Assembly: GCA_963617275.1 (NCBI GenBank)
Contig: CAVENX010000023.1
Span: forward strand, 1 to 42,748
Source: Limivicinus sp963617275
GTDB lineage: Bacteria; Bacillota; Clostridia; Oscillospirales; Oscillospiraceae
DNA: 42,748 nt
Direction of reading: 5' to 3'
Both the position numbers and the translations under genes were made by a program. This document shows positions 22,258 through 30,876 of the stretch, one piece after another. Below the pieces are notes generated by a model. It was not told the origin of the DNA and did not search any database. It saw only the letters and a program-made list of their open reading frames with translations. Position 1 is the stretch's first letter. Each line of letters begins with the position of its first letter.

Positions 22258-23508
22258 ATGAGAGACATAGTCAGGCAGGCCAACGACAAGGCGCTTGCCA
22301 AGCTGAAAAACGCAATGCCGTACTGGGTGGACGTAAAAAGCGCTCACGAGGTGCTCGGCATTGACAGACACACCATACTGCACGCCGGCCCTCCGATCAC
22401 ATGGGCGGAGATGTGCAGACCGATGCAGGGCGCGATCGTCGCGGTGCTCAAGTACGAGGGTCTTGCGGCGAACGACGACGAGGCATGGGCGCTTGCCGCC
22501 TCCGGCGAGATAAAGTACGAGCCGTGCCACGAGCACGCCGCCGTCGGCCCCATGACCGGCATAACCTCATATTCCATGCCGATGATCTGCGTGGAGAACA
22601 GGGAAAACGGCAATATGGCATACAGCACCTTCAACGAGGGCGCAGGCGACGTTATCCGCTTCGGCGCGTTCGGTGAGAACACCGTGCGCCGTCTCAAATG
22701 GATAGAGAGCGATTTTGCGCCCGTGATGAAAAAATATGTCCGCTCCGTGGGAGGGGTCAACCTCAAGTCCGTTATTGCACAGTCGCTCAACATGGGCGAC
22801 GAGCTGCATATGCGCAACGCCGCCTCCACAAATCTGTTCCTCAAAACGATAGTCCCCGGCCTTGCCGCCTGCTGCTCCGGCATTGAGGAGTACAGAAAGT
22901 GCGTCGATTTCATGACGACGAACAACGACCAGTTCTTCCTCAATTTCGCAATGGCCGCAAACAAGAGCGCCGCAGACGCCGCCGCGGGCATCGAGTATTC
23001 CACGATAGTCACCGCCATGGCGCGCAACGGCGTCAACATCGGCATCAGGGTGAGCGGTCTCGGCAGCCGCTGGTTCACCGCGCCCGCCGCCGATGTCAAG
23101 GGGCTTTACTTCTCCGGCTACACCGCAGAAGACGCCAACAAGGATATCGGCGACAGCGCCATAATGGAGACTGGCGGCGTCGGCGGAATGGCTATCGCAG
23201 CCGCGCCCGCGATAGTGCGCTTCCTCGGCGCGGGAAAGTATCAGGACGCGCTCAACTACACCTACGAGATGTACGGCATCTGCTACGGCGAAAGCGAACA
23301 GTACACCATCCCCAACCTTGATTTCAGAGGTACACCCACCGGCATCGACATCTCCAAAGTCGTTGACAGCGGCGTCACCCCCGTTATCAACACCGCCATC
23401 GTCAGCAAGGAAGCCGGCGTTGGCATGATCGGCGCGGGCGTATCGCGTGCGCCGCTGAAGATGTTTGAGGACGCACTCAGAGCCTACGGCGAAAAATATA
23501 TCGGATAA
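22258..23508 (+). CDS. DUF1116 protein, AllG/YlbE-like
   Basis: A 416-residue DUF1116 protein. Characteristic stretches are DRHTILHAGPPITW, HEHAAVGPMTGITSYSMP (about 90-107), a Met-Gly-Asp-Glu-Leu-His motif (MGDELHMRNAA), NGVNIGIRVSGLGSRWFTAPA (about 260-280) and DIGDSAIMETGGVGGMA. The E. coli member YlbE is encoded with fdrA and ylbF and contributes to oxamate carbamoyltransferase. At 416 residues it is shorter at the N-terminus than some members, fitting the separate 57-residue gene just upstream. GGAAAGGACGG precedes the ATG. Confidence 0.88.
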   Translation: MRDIVRQANDKALAKLKNAMPYWVDVKSAHEVLGIDRHTILHAGPPITWAEMCRPMQGAIVAVLKYEGLAANDDEAWALAASGEIKYEPCHEHAAVGPMTGITSYSMPMICVENRENGNMAYSTFNEGAGDVIRFGAFGENTVRRLKWIESDFAPVMKKYVRSVGGVNLKSVIAQSLNMGDELHMRNAASTNLFLKTIVPGLAACCSGIEEYRKCVDFMTTNNDQFFLNFAMAANKSAADAAAGIEYSTIVTAMARNGVNIGIRVSGLGSRWFTAPAADVKGLYFSGYTAEDANKDIGDSAIMETGGVGGMAIAAAPAIVRFLGAGKYQDALNYTYEMYGICYGESEQYTIPNLDFRGTPTGIDISKVVDSGVTPVINTAIVSKEAGVGMIGAGVSRAPLKMFEDALRAYGEKYIG

Positions 23509-23510
23509 GT

Positions 23511-23539
23511 CAGCTTGTCAAAGAAGCAGACTTTTTTGA
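23511..23539 (+). repeat. Family A remnant inside the operon
   Basis: CAGCTTGTCAAAGAAGCA is identical to the left edge of the family A copy at 25901. The following GACTTTTTTGAAG looks like a decayed second arm. It lies between the DUF1116 stop and the next gene. Confidence 0.6.
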
Positions 23540-23577
23540 AGTTAATCAAGCTTTAATAAATATAAGGAGTAACAATT

Positions 23578-24681
23578 ATGAAAGACTACAACGTTTACCG
23601 GCTCCCCATGGCAGGCCCCGACGACGTATCGGAGCTTGCAAAGCTCATCGACAACGGCACCGTCGATCCCTTTGAGATAGTCGCCATAAAGGCGCAGACC
23701 GAGGGCGACGCCTATTCCCGCGGCTACGCCATGCAGAGCTTTGAGCTTATGCTCTCCGAGAAGATGGGCATCACCCGCCAGGAGGTCGCCGCACGCATCC
23801 CCATGCTCATGATCGGCCTTACCGGCGGCCTTATGAGCCCGCACTACAACGTCTTTACCAAGCGCGAAGCGCCCGAGGCCAAGCCCACCGGCGAAAAGCG
23901 CTTTGCCATCGGCGTGAACGTCACGCGTGTGCTGCTGCCTGAAGAATACGGCACAGCGGATATGGTAAGGCTCGTCGCGGAGGGCGTGAAAAAGGCTATG
24001 GCCGACGCCGGCATAGACGACGTTAAGGACGTACACTGCGTCTCCGTCAAGTGCCCGGCAATGACCGGCGCACGCCTTGCCGACGCCGCCTCAAGAGGCA
24101 AGAAATGCGTCAGCGACAACACGGTCGAGGCAAGCTCCAAGGCAAAGGGCGCAAGCGCTCTCGGCGTCGCTCTCGCTCTCGGCGAGATCAAGGACAGCGA
24201 CGTGACCACAGAAAAGATCTGCAAGGACTGGAGCCTTTACTCCAACGTCGCCACCACCTCCGCAGGCAACGAGCAGGTCGCATGCAAGATCCTCGTCCTC
24301 GGCAACAGCGCAAACTCCTGTGCAAAGCTGCACATGGGCAGCGGCGTCATGAAGGACACTCTCGACGTTGACGGCGCAAAGGCGGCGTTCAAGTCCGCCG
24401 GACTTAAATTTGAGGACACCATTCCCCAGTCCGAACGCGATCGCATCGTCACCGTGCTCATAAACGCCGGTGCGGACGCCGAAGGCTCCATCAGAGGCCG
24501 CCGCACCACCATGAAGTCCGACTATCTGCAAAGCTATCAGGGCGTTTTCGCTAAGGCCGTTATCAACGCCATCGTCGGCGCGATGATCGGCGACACCATG
24601 ATCCTTGCCTCCGCCGGTTATGAGCATCAGGGCCCCCACGGCGCAAACCTTGTAAACGCGATAGTGCGCGTCGAGGAATGA
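23578..24681 (+). CDS. Ring-opening amidohydrolase (cyanuric acid hydrolase/barbiturase family)
   Basis: A 367-residue member of the AtzD/barbiturase family, which opens cyclic imides with three Ser-Lys pairs in a three-fold repeat. Visible landmarks are GLTGGLMSPHYNVF (about 80-93), HCVSVKCPAMTG (about 147-158), a Ser-Ala-Gly-Asn-Glu motif leading to KILVLGNS (about 222-240), RGRRTTMKSD (about 304-313) and SAGYEHQGPHGANLV near the C-terminus. The Lys and Ser positions expected for catalysis are present. Known members hydrolyse cyanuric acid to carboxybiuret or barbiturate to ureidomalonate; which substrate applies cannot be read from sequence. AAGGAG precedes the ATG, and the deaminase-like gene follows 3 bases after the stop. 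Confidence 0.9.
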   Translation: MKDYNVYRLPMAGPDDVSELAKLIDNGTVDPFEIVAIKAQTEGDAYSRGYAMQSFELMLSEKMGITRQEVAARIPMLMIGLTGGLMSPHYNVFTKREAPEAKPTGEKRFAIGVNVTRVLLPEEYGTADMVRLVAEGVKKAMADAGIDDVKDVHCVSVKCPAMTGARLADAASRGKKCVSDNTVEASSKAKGASALGVALALGEIKDSDVTTEKICKDWSLYSNVATTSAGNEQVACKILVLGNSANSCAKLHMGSGVMKDTLDVDGAKAAFKSAGLKFEDTIPQSERDRIVTVLINAGADAEGSIRGRRTTMKSDYLQSYQGVFAKAVINAIVGAMIGDTMILASAGYEHQGPHGANLVNAIVRVEE

Positions 24682-24684
24682 TAA

Positions 24685-25848
24685 ATGGCGGAAATTCTTG
24701 TTAAAAACGCCCGTCTTGACGGCGCCGTTACGGACGTGCTGCTCAGCGGCAGGACCGTGAGCAGGATCGCGCCCTCTATCCCCGTCTCTCCGGACGCCGC
24801 GGTCATCAACGCGAAGGGCGGCGTGGTCATCCCCGGCTTTGTCGATTGCCACAGCCACATCGACAAGTCCCACCTCATGGACGGCGGCAGGGCAAAGTAC
24901 GTCCACGGCACGGGCGCTGTCAAGGGTGGTCTTACACGCGTTGAAAAGGCCGCGTTCACCGTGGAGGATATATATAAGCGCGCCGAGGCCGTCGTAAAGA
25001 CAGCCATTGCTTCCGGCACACTTTTCCTGCGCACGAACTGCGACGTGGACAGCTATGTCGGCCTTAAAGGTATAGAGGCGCTTACAGCTCTGCGCGAAAA
25101 TTACAAGGACGACATTACCATCCAGATAGCCGCCTTTGCGCAGGAGGGCGTATTCCAGGACGATAAAACGCAGGGTCTTCTCAATGACGCGATGCGCATG
25201 GGCGCCGATCTTGTCGGCGGGCATACCATCACCTTCGGCGAGGGCGAGCGGCACATCGACTTCATTCTTGAACTTGCAGCGAAGTACGGCGTCGAGGCGG
25301 ATTTTCACCTTGACGAATCGGGCAATCGGGAGAATTACCTCCTCCCCTATCTTGCCCGCCGCATGAAGGAAACGGGTCTTTGCGGGCGCGTGAACGCCAT
25401 CCATATGTGTACGCTTTCCGCGCTGAACGACGCGGAGCTTGCCGAGGCGCTCGATATCATCTCCGGCTGCTCGCTCAAGGCGACGATAGCCCCCACGGCG
25501 ATCTCCACAAGAAAGATAGCCCCCGTGAAAGAGCTTCTGAAGCTCGGCATACCCGTAGGGCTCGGCAGCGACAATATCCGCGACTTCTTCAACCCCATGG
25601 GCTCCGGCGATATAAAGCAGATCGCATATCTGCTCACCTATCTCCAGGCGTTCTTTACCGATGAAGAGATCGGCGATATCTGGTCTATGATAACCGACCG
25701 CGGTGCAAAGGTCATAAGCGCCGATTACGGCGTGCGTGAGGGCGGACGCGCCGACCTCACGATCTTCCCCTCCGCCGACGTGAGAGAGATCATCGCTTAT
25801 CAGCTCCGGCCGTCGCATATCATAAGAAGCGGCCGCCTGATCGGCTGA
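24685..25848 (+). CDS. Amidohydrolase of the cytosine deaminase/AtzC type
   Basis: A 387-residue metal-dependent amidohydrolase. It has the HxH pair in GFVDCHSHIDKSHLM (about 52-66), TLFLRTNCDVDS, AAFAQEGVFQD, MGADLVGGHT, DFHLDESG (about 208-215), the metal Asp motif GSDNIRDFFNPMGSGD (about 294-309) and a C-terminal GGRADLTIF. The SDNIRDF-P-G-GD and FAQ-G-F segments are close to what I recall of AtzC, which deaminates N-alkyl ammelide to cyanuric acid. CodA cytosine deaminase shares the same plan. Three bases after the ring-opening gene, it would supply that enzyme's cyclic imide from an amino-substituted ring. GAGGAATG precedes the ATG. Confidence 0.88.
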   Translation: MAEILVKNARLDGAVTDVLLSGRTVSRIAPSIPVSPDAAVINAKGGVVIPGFVDCHSHIDKSHLMDGGRAKYVHGTGAVKGGLTRVEKAAFTVEDIYKRAEAVVKTAIASGTLFLRTNCDVDSYVGLKGIEALTALRENYKDDITIQIAAFAQEGVFQDDKTQGLLNDAMRMGADLVGGHTITFGEGERHIDFILELAAKYGVEADFHLDESGNRENYLLPYLARRMKETGLCGRVNAIHMCTLSALNDAELAEALDIISGCSLKATIAPTAISTRKIAPVKELLKLGIPVGLGSDNIRDFFNPMGSGDIKQIAYLLTYLQAFFTDEEIGDIWSMITDRGAKVISADYGVREGGRADLTIFPSADVREIIAYQLRPSHIIRSGRLIG

Positions 25849-25859
25849 GAGAATACGAA

Positions 25860-25900
25860 AAAACGGGATGCAGCATAATTCAAATGCTGCATCCCGTTTT
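25860..25900 (+). terminator. Terminator of the fdrA-amidohydrolase operon
   Basis: A perfect 17-bp stem, AAAACGGGATGCAGCAT (25860-25876) with ATGCTGCATCCCGTTTT (25884-25900). A residues on the left also make it usable on the - strand. Confidence 0.93.
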
Positions 25901-26002
25901 CAGCTTGTCAAAGAAGCAAGCTTCTTTGACAAAAGAGGCTGCACTGCGCTCTGTGCCTCGGTTGTTCGTCATATGCGAACAATTCGACACTCGCTACGTG
26001 AC
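25901..26002 (+). repeat. Family A repeat, left half
   Basis: It begins CAGCTTGTCAAAGAAGC/GCTTCTTTGAC, then has GGCTGCACTGCGCTCTGTGC, TTGTTCG/CGAACAA and CGACACTCGCTACGTGA, where it breaks off into family B sequence. The two families meet here between convergent operons. Confidence 0.85.
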
Positions 26003-26009
26003 GGTCTGG

Positions 26010-26168
26010 CGGGGAGAGATGTCGGCGCAGCCAAGGGCAGAGCCTTGAGTTGAATCCACCGCTTGCATCTCAACATCTCCACTCTTAACTCTCCACTCTA
26101 TATTTTGATGCGTCGGCGGAGCCGACACAATAACTCCTCACTCCTAACTCCTCACTGAGTGAAGCTCT
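26010..26168 (-). repeat. Family B repeat, long copy starting just after the mfd stop
   Basis: Read on the - strand: GAGCTTCACTCAGTGAGGAGT with three GAGGAGT-like heptamers, TATTGTGTCGGCTCCGCCGAC (hairpin 26112-26126), a GTGGAGAGTTAAGAGTGGAGA block, GGTGGATTCAACTCAAGG and GGCTCTGCCCTTGGC. The left edge lies within a few bases of the mfd stop codon. This fills the rest of the 322-base gap between the two convergent genes; no gene is present. Confidence 0.85.
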
Positions 26169-26170
26169 CA

Positions 26171-29100
26171 TTAACTGCTCCACAGTGCGGCGAACTTTCT
26201 CGCCTCGTCTATCACACGCGTTTTGTTCTTTATCTTCAGGCTCAGACAGGGCTTTGACCCGGCCTCTACACGGAGTGCACCCTTGTATTCCGGCAGGGCG
26301 TACAGACGCGACACCTTTTCCATGTCGAAATCCTTCACCGTAAAGCGCAGATACCCCTGCTTCTGCGTGATGTCGCTTATGCCCGCCTTGCCCGCTTCAC
26401 CGCGCAGAAGCGCGACATGGATAAGCGCATTGACGCCCGGCGGCGTTTCGCCGAAACGGTCGATAAGCTCATCGGTGAGATCGTCCGCCTCCTCCTCGGT
26501 GCGGATGAGCGCGATGCGCCGGTAAATATCCATGCGCTGTTCGGAGGACGGAATGTACCTGTCTGGGATGTTCGCGGCGACGGCAAGATCGGCGGAGCAC
26601 TCCGCCCGCTGCGGCACCTCAATGCCGCGCGCCTCAAGCACAGCCTCGCTGAGAAGCTTCATATACATATCGTAGCCCACGTCTGTCATATGCCCGGACT
26701 GCTCCGCGCCGAGAAGGCTGCCCGCGCCGCGTATCTCGAGATCGCGCATGGCTATCTTATAGCCGGAGCCGAATGCGGCAAAATCGCGGATGGCGTTTAG
26801 GCGCTTTTCGGCGATCTCGGTAAGCACCTTGTCGCGGCGGAAGGTCAGGTAGGCGCTGGCGCGGCGCGTCGAGCGCCCCACCCTGCCGCGTATCTGGTGG
26901 AGCTGTGCAAGGCCGAGCTTGTCGGCGTCCTCGATGATAAGCGTGTTGACGTTGGGGATGTCGATGCCGGTCTCGATGATCGTCGTGCAGACAAGCACCT
27001 GCGTTTCTCCGTTTGCCATGCTCTCCATTACCGAGGAGAGCATATTTTTGTCCATTTTCCCGTGCGCCACGCCGACCGTAACATCCTCGAGCATCGCCCT
27101 GATGCGGGAAGCGGTGCGGTCGATGTCCTCGACGCGGTTATGCAGATAATACACCTGCCCGCCGCGCTGCACCTCGCGGCGGATGGCGTCGGCGACGATG
27201 TTCCAGTCATGCTCCATTACGAAGGTCTGCACCGGAAGTCTGTCCTCGGGCGGCTCGTCGATGGTGGACATATCGCGTATACCGCTCATAGCCATGTTCA
27301 GCGTGCGCGGTATGGGCGTTGCGGAAAGCGTCAGCACATCAACGCCCTGCGCAAGCTCCTTTATATGCTCCTTATGCGTCACGCCGAAGCGCTGCTCCTC
27401 GTCCACGACCAGAAGCCCGAGATCCTTGAACTTCACATCCTTGCTCAGAAGCCTGTGCGTGCCGATGACAAGGTCTATGCCGCCGTCGGCAAGCCCTTTG
27501 AGCGTGGCTGACGTCTGGGCTCCCGCCTTGAAACGGTTGAGCACCGCGATGTTGACCGGAAAGCCGAAAAACCTTTGCAGCGCGGTCTGATAATGCTGCT
27601 GGGCAAGCACGGTCGTCGGGACAAGAATGGCCGCCTGCTTGCCGTCCATGACGCATTTCATCACCGCACGCAGCGCAACCTCCGTCTTGCCGAAGCCGAC
27701 GTCGCCGCAGAGAAGTCTGTCCATGGGGACGGACGACTCCATATCGCGCTTTATCTCGTATATGCACCTGAGCTGATCGTCCGTCTCGACATAGCCGAAG
27801 TTTTCCTCAAACTCCTTCTGCCACTCGTTATCCGCAGAGAAGGCAAAGCCGGGCAGGCGCTGGCGCTTGGCGTAGAGGCGGATAAGCTTTTCCGCCATGT
27901 CCCTGGCGCTGGCGCGGGCACGCTGGCGCGTCTTCTGCCACTCCGTGCCGCCCATCTTGCTCAGGCGCACCGTGCGCTCCTCTCCGCCGCCGGTATACTT
28001 GCTCACCATGTCGAGCTGTGTGGCGGGGACAAAGAGCGTATCCGTCCCGGCGTAGCAGAGTTTTATATAGTCCTTGTCAAGTCCGTCAACCTGCATCCTC
28101 ACGATACCGGCGAAGCGGCCTATGCCGTGGTTTTCGTGCACAACGTAATCGCCCACGCTGAGATCGGCGCACGACTCGATACGCTGTCGGCCGGCGGGGA
28201 GCTTCCTGCTCTGCCGCCGTTCCTTCCCTTTTCTGTGCACAAGCTGGGAATCGGTGAGTACGGCAAGGCGTATCCCGGGATACTCTATCCCTGCCGAGAT
28301 CGACCCGATATATATCGCGCACCGCCCTCTTTCGGGCAGTTTTTTCATCTCACGGTACACGACCGCCGTTATATTCTGACCCTTGAGAAATTCCTGCAAG
28401 ACCCCGGCGCGTCGCTCATCCCCGGCAAGGACGACGACGCGGTAATCCTGCTTGAGATACAGCTTTACATCCTCGCTCGCCGCCTGTGCGCTGCCCGCAT
28501 AGGAGGGGAGCTGCTTTGCGGGAATACTGGTGACCGTTTTCGGCGGGAGCGGATTTGTGCCGAGGGTGAACGCGTCGGTCATGTACACGGGGAAATCCGC
28601 AAGCTTTTTTATAAGCGCTTCATAGCTCAGATAAAACCCATCGGGCGCAGCGGCGACCATTGCACGGCGCTGAAGCTCATGCACGTCGGCATTGAGCTGC
28701 TTTATATAATCACGCGCCCTCTCGCCGCAGCGGGACGGCTGGTCAAAGATCACTATCGCGCTGGCGGGGATATAATCCGCCCCGCTCGCGGCGGGGTAGA
28801 GAATGGGCAGATACCTGTCCGCATCGGTCATGACAAGGCCGCTTCTGAGCTTTTCCGCGTCTGCGGTGAGCGTCGCGGCGATCTGCACGGCGTTTTCGCT
28901 CGTGCGGCGGCGCGCATACCTCGCGGCGGCGGCTTCTATCTCCCGCGCAAGCGCCTCCGCCCCGCCTATGGCAAGGCTCGGCAGGCTCTCCGCCGCAGGG
29001 AGGACGGTGCAGGTCTTCACCTGCTCGTCGCGGCGCTGCGTGGCGATATCAAAATGCGACATCGAATCTATCTCATCGCCCCAGAACTCGATACGCACCG

Positions 29101-29668
29101 GCTGAACATCGCCGGGTGAGAAAAAGTCGAGTATTCCGCCGCGGCGGGCAAACTGTCCCGCGCCCTCCACCTGCTCACACTGGGCATAGCCGCAGCGGAC
29201 AAGCGCGTCCTCTATATCCTCAATGGCGTAGGTGCCGGTATCCTCGATCGTAAACGCCGCTTTCAGAAGCGTCTCGGGCGGCATACAGCGCTGCATGAGC
29301 GCGCTGACCGACGCCGCACACACCTCCGCCTTGCCCGACGCAAGCGCATGGAGTGCGGAAAGGCGCTTCTGTTCGGCATACCTCGACACCGCCTCGGCAG
29401 GGTAAAAGGTATAGTCGCGCATACCGAGAACCGTACACTCCCCGCCGAGCATGGCCGTGAGGTCGGCGGCAAAATTTTCCGCAGCGGTATCGTCCGGGCA
29501 GATCACGAACACGGGTCTTTGCGTTTCGTATCTCAGCGCGGCGGCAAGATTTGCCCGATGCACCGCTGAAAGCCCTGAAACGAGCGCAGGAAGCCCGCCG
29601 CTTTCCACCAGAGAGGGGAGGGCGGCTGCTTCCTTGTTTTTGAATATTTCATTGATAAGAAGTTTCAT
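26171..29668 (-). CDS. mfd: Transcription-repair coupling factor
   Basis: An 1165-residue Mfd, which displaces RNA polymerase stalled at lesions and recruits UvrA. The order is the UvrB-like region (residues 1-about 330, with GGILDFFSPGDVQPVRIEFWGDE-type sequence), the RNA polymerase-interacting domain with VGDYVVHENHGIGRF (about 505-520), a RecG-like translocase with Walker A GFGKTEVALRA (about 655), DEEQRFGV (about 752) and LSATPIPRTLNMA, and the C-terminal TRCF domain that contacts UvrA. Its length is normal for the family. The Shine-Dalgarno is weak (GGA in an A-rich tract). The 3' end abuts a family B repeat. Confidence 0.97.
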   Translation of the reverse strand: MKLLINEIFKNKEAAALPSLVESGGLPALVSGLSAVHRANLAAALRYETQRPVFVICPDDTAAENFAADLTAMLGGECTVLGMRDYTFYPAEAVSRYAEQKRLSALHALASGKAEVCAASVSALMQRCMPPETLLKAAFTIEDTGTYAIEDIEDALVRCGYAQCEQVEGAGQFARRGGILDFFSPGDVQPVRIEFWGDEIDSMSHFDIATQRRDEQVKTCTVLPAAESLPSLAIGGAEALAREIEAAAARYARRRTSENAVQIAATLTADAEKLRSGLVMTDADRYLPILYPAASGADYIPASAIVIFDQPSRCGERARDYIKQLNADVHELQRRAMVAAAPDGFYLSYEALIKKLADFPVYMTDAFTLGTNPLPPKTVTSIPAKQLPSYAGSAQAASEDVKLYLKQDYRVVVLAGDERRAGVLQEFLKGQNITAVVYREMKKLPERGRCAIYIGSISAGIEYPGIRLAVLTDSQLVHRKGKERRQSRKLPAGRQRIESCADLSVGDYVVHENHGIGRFAGIVRMQVDGLDKDYIKLCYAGTDTLFVPATQLDMVSKYTGGGEERTVRLSKMGGTEWQKTRQRARASARDMAEKLIRLYAKRQRLPGFAFSADNEWQKEFEENFGYVETDDQLRCIYEIKRDMESSVPMDRLLCGDVGFGKTEVALRAVMKCVMDGKQAAILVPTTVLAQQHYQTALQRFFGFPVNIAVLNRFKAGAQTSATLKGLADGGIDLVIGTHRLLSKDVKFKDLGLLVVDEEQRFGVTHKEHIKELAQGVDVLTLSATPIPRTLNMAMSGIRDMSTIDEPPEDRLPVQTFVMEHDWNIVADAIRREVQRGGQVYYLHNRVEDIDRTASRIRAMLEDVTVGVAHGKMDKNMLSSVMESMANGETQVLVCTTIIETGIDIPNVNTLIIEDADKLGLAQLHQIRGRVGRSTRRASAYLTFRRDKVLTEIAEKRLNAIRDFAAFGSGYKIAMRDLEIRGAGSLLGAEQSGHMTDVGYDMYMKLLSEAVLEARGIEVPQRAECSADLAVAANIPDRYIPSSEQRMDIYRRIALIRTEEEADDLTDELIDRFGETPPGVNALIHVALLRGEAGKAGISDITQKQGYLRFTVKDFDMEKVSRLYALPEYKGALRVEAGSKPCLSLKIKNKTRVIDEARKFAALWSS

Positions 29669-29723
29669 TTTTTCGTTTTTTCCATGATTTTTTGCAGAAA
29701 CTTAAGCTTGAAAATGTTAAAGC

Positions 29724-30767
29724 TCAGTTTTTATCCGGCAGAAGTCCGGCAAATACCTTTGCCGCTCTCTTTTCAAGAAGGAAATATGACGCCGCGCCGA
29801 ACAGCTCCATGAACAGCGCAAAGCCGTACATCGCTTTCAGCGAGTATATATTAAAGCTTATTCCCGCGGCAGCAAGAACATAAATTAAATTCAGAACCGT
29901 TTTATGCCAAAGATAGACATGGAACTGTATATTTCCGAGTGTTTCCCAGATTTTTGAGCGGAACACTTTTTCTGCGGCTGGACTTGTGAAAATATGGATA
30001 AGAGCAGGGGAGACAAAGAATGCGATAAGAAATCCGTCCCCTTTCCCGCGCACAATGTCAAAAGCCGAAATCAGCAGGATCACAACGGAAAGCAGGTAAT
30101 ATCCTGTTTTGCGCAGGGAGTATTTTTCATTTACCAGAGCCAAAAGCACGCCGAAAAAGAAGGAATAATATCCTCTGGAGGAGGCGTAGCCTAAAAAGGG
30201 CAGCTCTATCTCATAGCTTAACACGCCGCAGCCGAGCAGCGCCATGACGATGCACGCATATTCGACTCTCCATCCCTTTTTGCTGCACAGGCGCACCATG
30301 GCATACAGCAGGATATAACACAGCAGCAGTACGCACACATACCAGCTTGGAGTATTTACCACCGTATCATGAAAGCACCAGCCGCCCTGTATGCCTATCA
30401 TGTCCGCCGCCGTCGAAACCAAGGTTATATTAAGCGGGGCGGTAAATCCCGACTGTATCCACAAGATAATATCTACCAGGGCGTACGCCAGTGCGCACAG
30501 CGCGAGCATCGGCAGAAGCCGCTTTGCCCGCCTTGAAATGAATGTGGGGAAATCCAGCACTCCGGCGTATATCCTCCTGACCGTGCCAAGCATCAGGAAG
30601 CCCGAAAGCACAAAGAAAAATTCCACTATCCAGCCAAAAGAAAACCTGCCTCCGCAGTAATTGATGTGCCCGGGGAAGAATGCGGCAAAATCCTGCTGAA
30701 AATGATGCATCACTATCATCATCGCGGCGGGTATTCTCAAAAAGTCAAGACCGTACTTCCTGTTCAT
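29724..30767 (-). CDS. Membrane acyltransferase, OafA/acyltransferase-3 family
   Basis: A 347-residue polytopic protein with about ten helices. The family start YGLDFLRIPAAMMIVMHHF carries the conserved Arg and His pair. GWIVEFFFVLSGFLM is the next hallmark, followed by helices up to the end. Such enzymes add acetyl or other acyl groups to extracellular polysaccharides or lipids. GGAG lies seven bases before the ATG at 30767; an ATG twelve bases earlier is less well placed. It belongs to a - strand run of envelope-related genes between dctP and mfd. Confidence 0.87.
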   Translation of the reverse strand: MNRKYGLDFLRIPAAMMIVMHHFQQDFAAFFPGHINYCGGRFSFGWIVEFFFVLSGFLMLGTVRRIYAGVLDFPTFISRRAKRLLPMLALCALAYALVDIILWIQSGFTAPLNITLVSTAADMIGIQGGWCFHDTVVNTPSWYVCVLLLCYILLYAMVRLCSKKGWRVEYACIVMALLGCGVLSYEIELPFLGYASSRGYYSFFFGVLLALVNEKYSLRKTGYYLLSVVILLISAFDIVRGKGDGFLIAFFVSPALIHIFTSPAAEKVFRSKIWETLGNIQFHVYLWHKTVLNLIYVLAAAGISFNIYSLKAMYGFALFMELFGAASYFLLEKRAAKVFAGLLPDKN

Positions 30768-30876
30768 TTTTTTCTCCATTTACAGCTTTATCATTTCCCG
30801 CTCTGCGGCAGAAAAACGCCTTTCAGAAATACGGCAGATCCGGTTTTCCCGGCGTGTTCCGCGGCGGCGCTTACTT

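Noticed and set aside
24091..25818. 575-codon antisense frame opposite the ring-opening and deaminase genes
   Set aside because: It lies wholly inside two well-recognised genes, has no family features, and reflects GC-rich third positions. The same applies to 20498-21895, 27575-29119, 13276-14508, 2582-3685 and 14780-15787.
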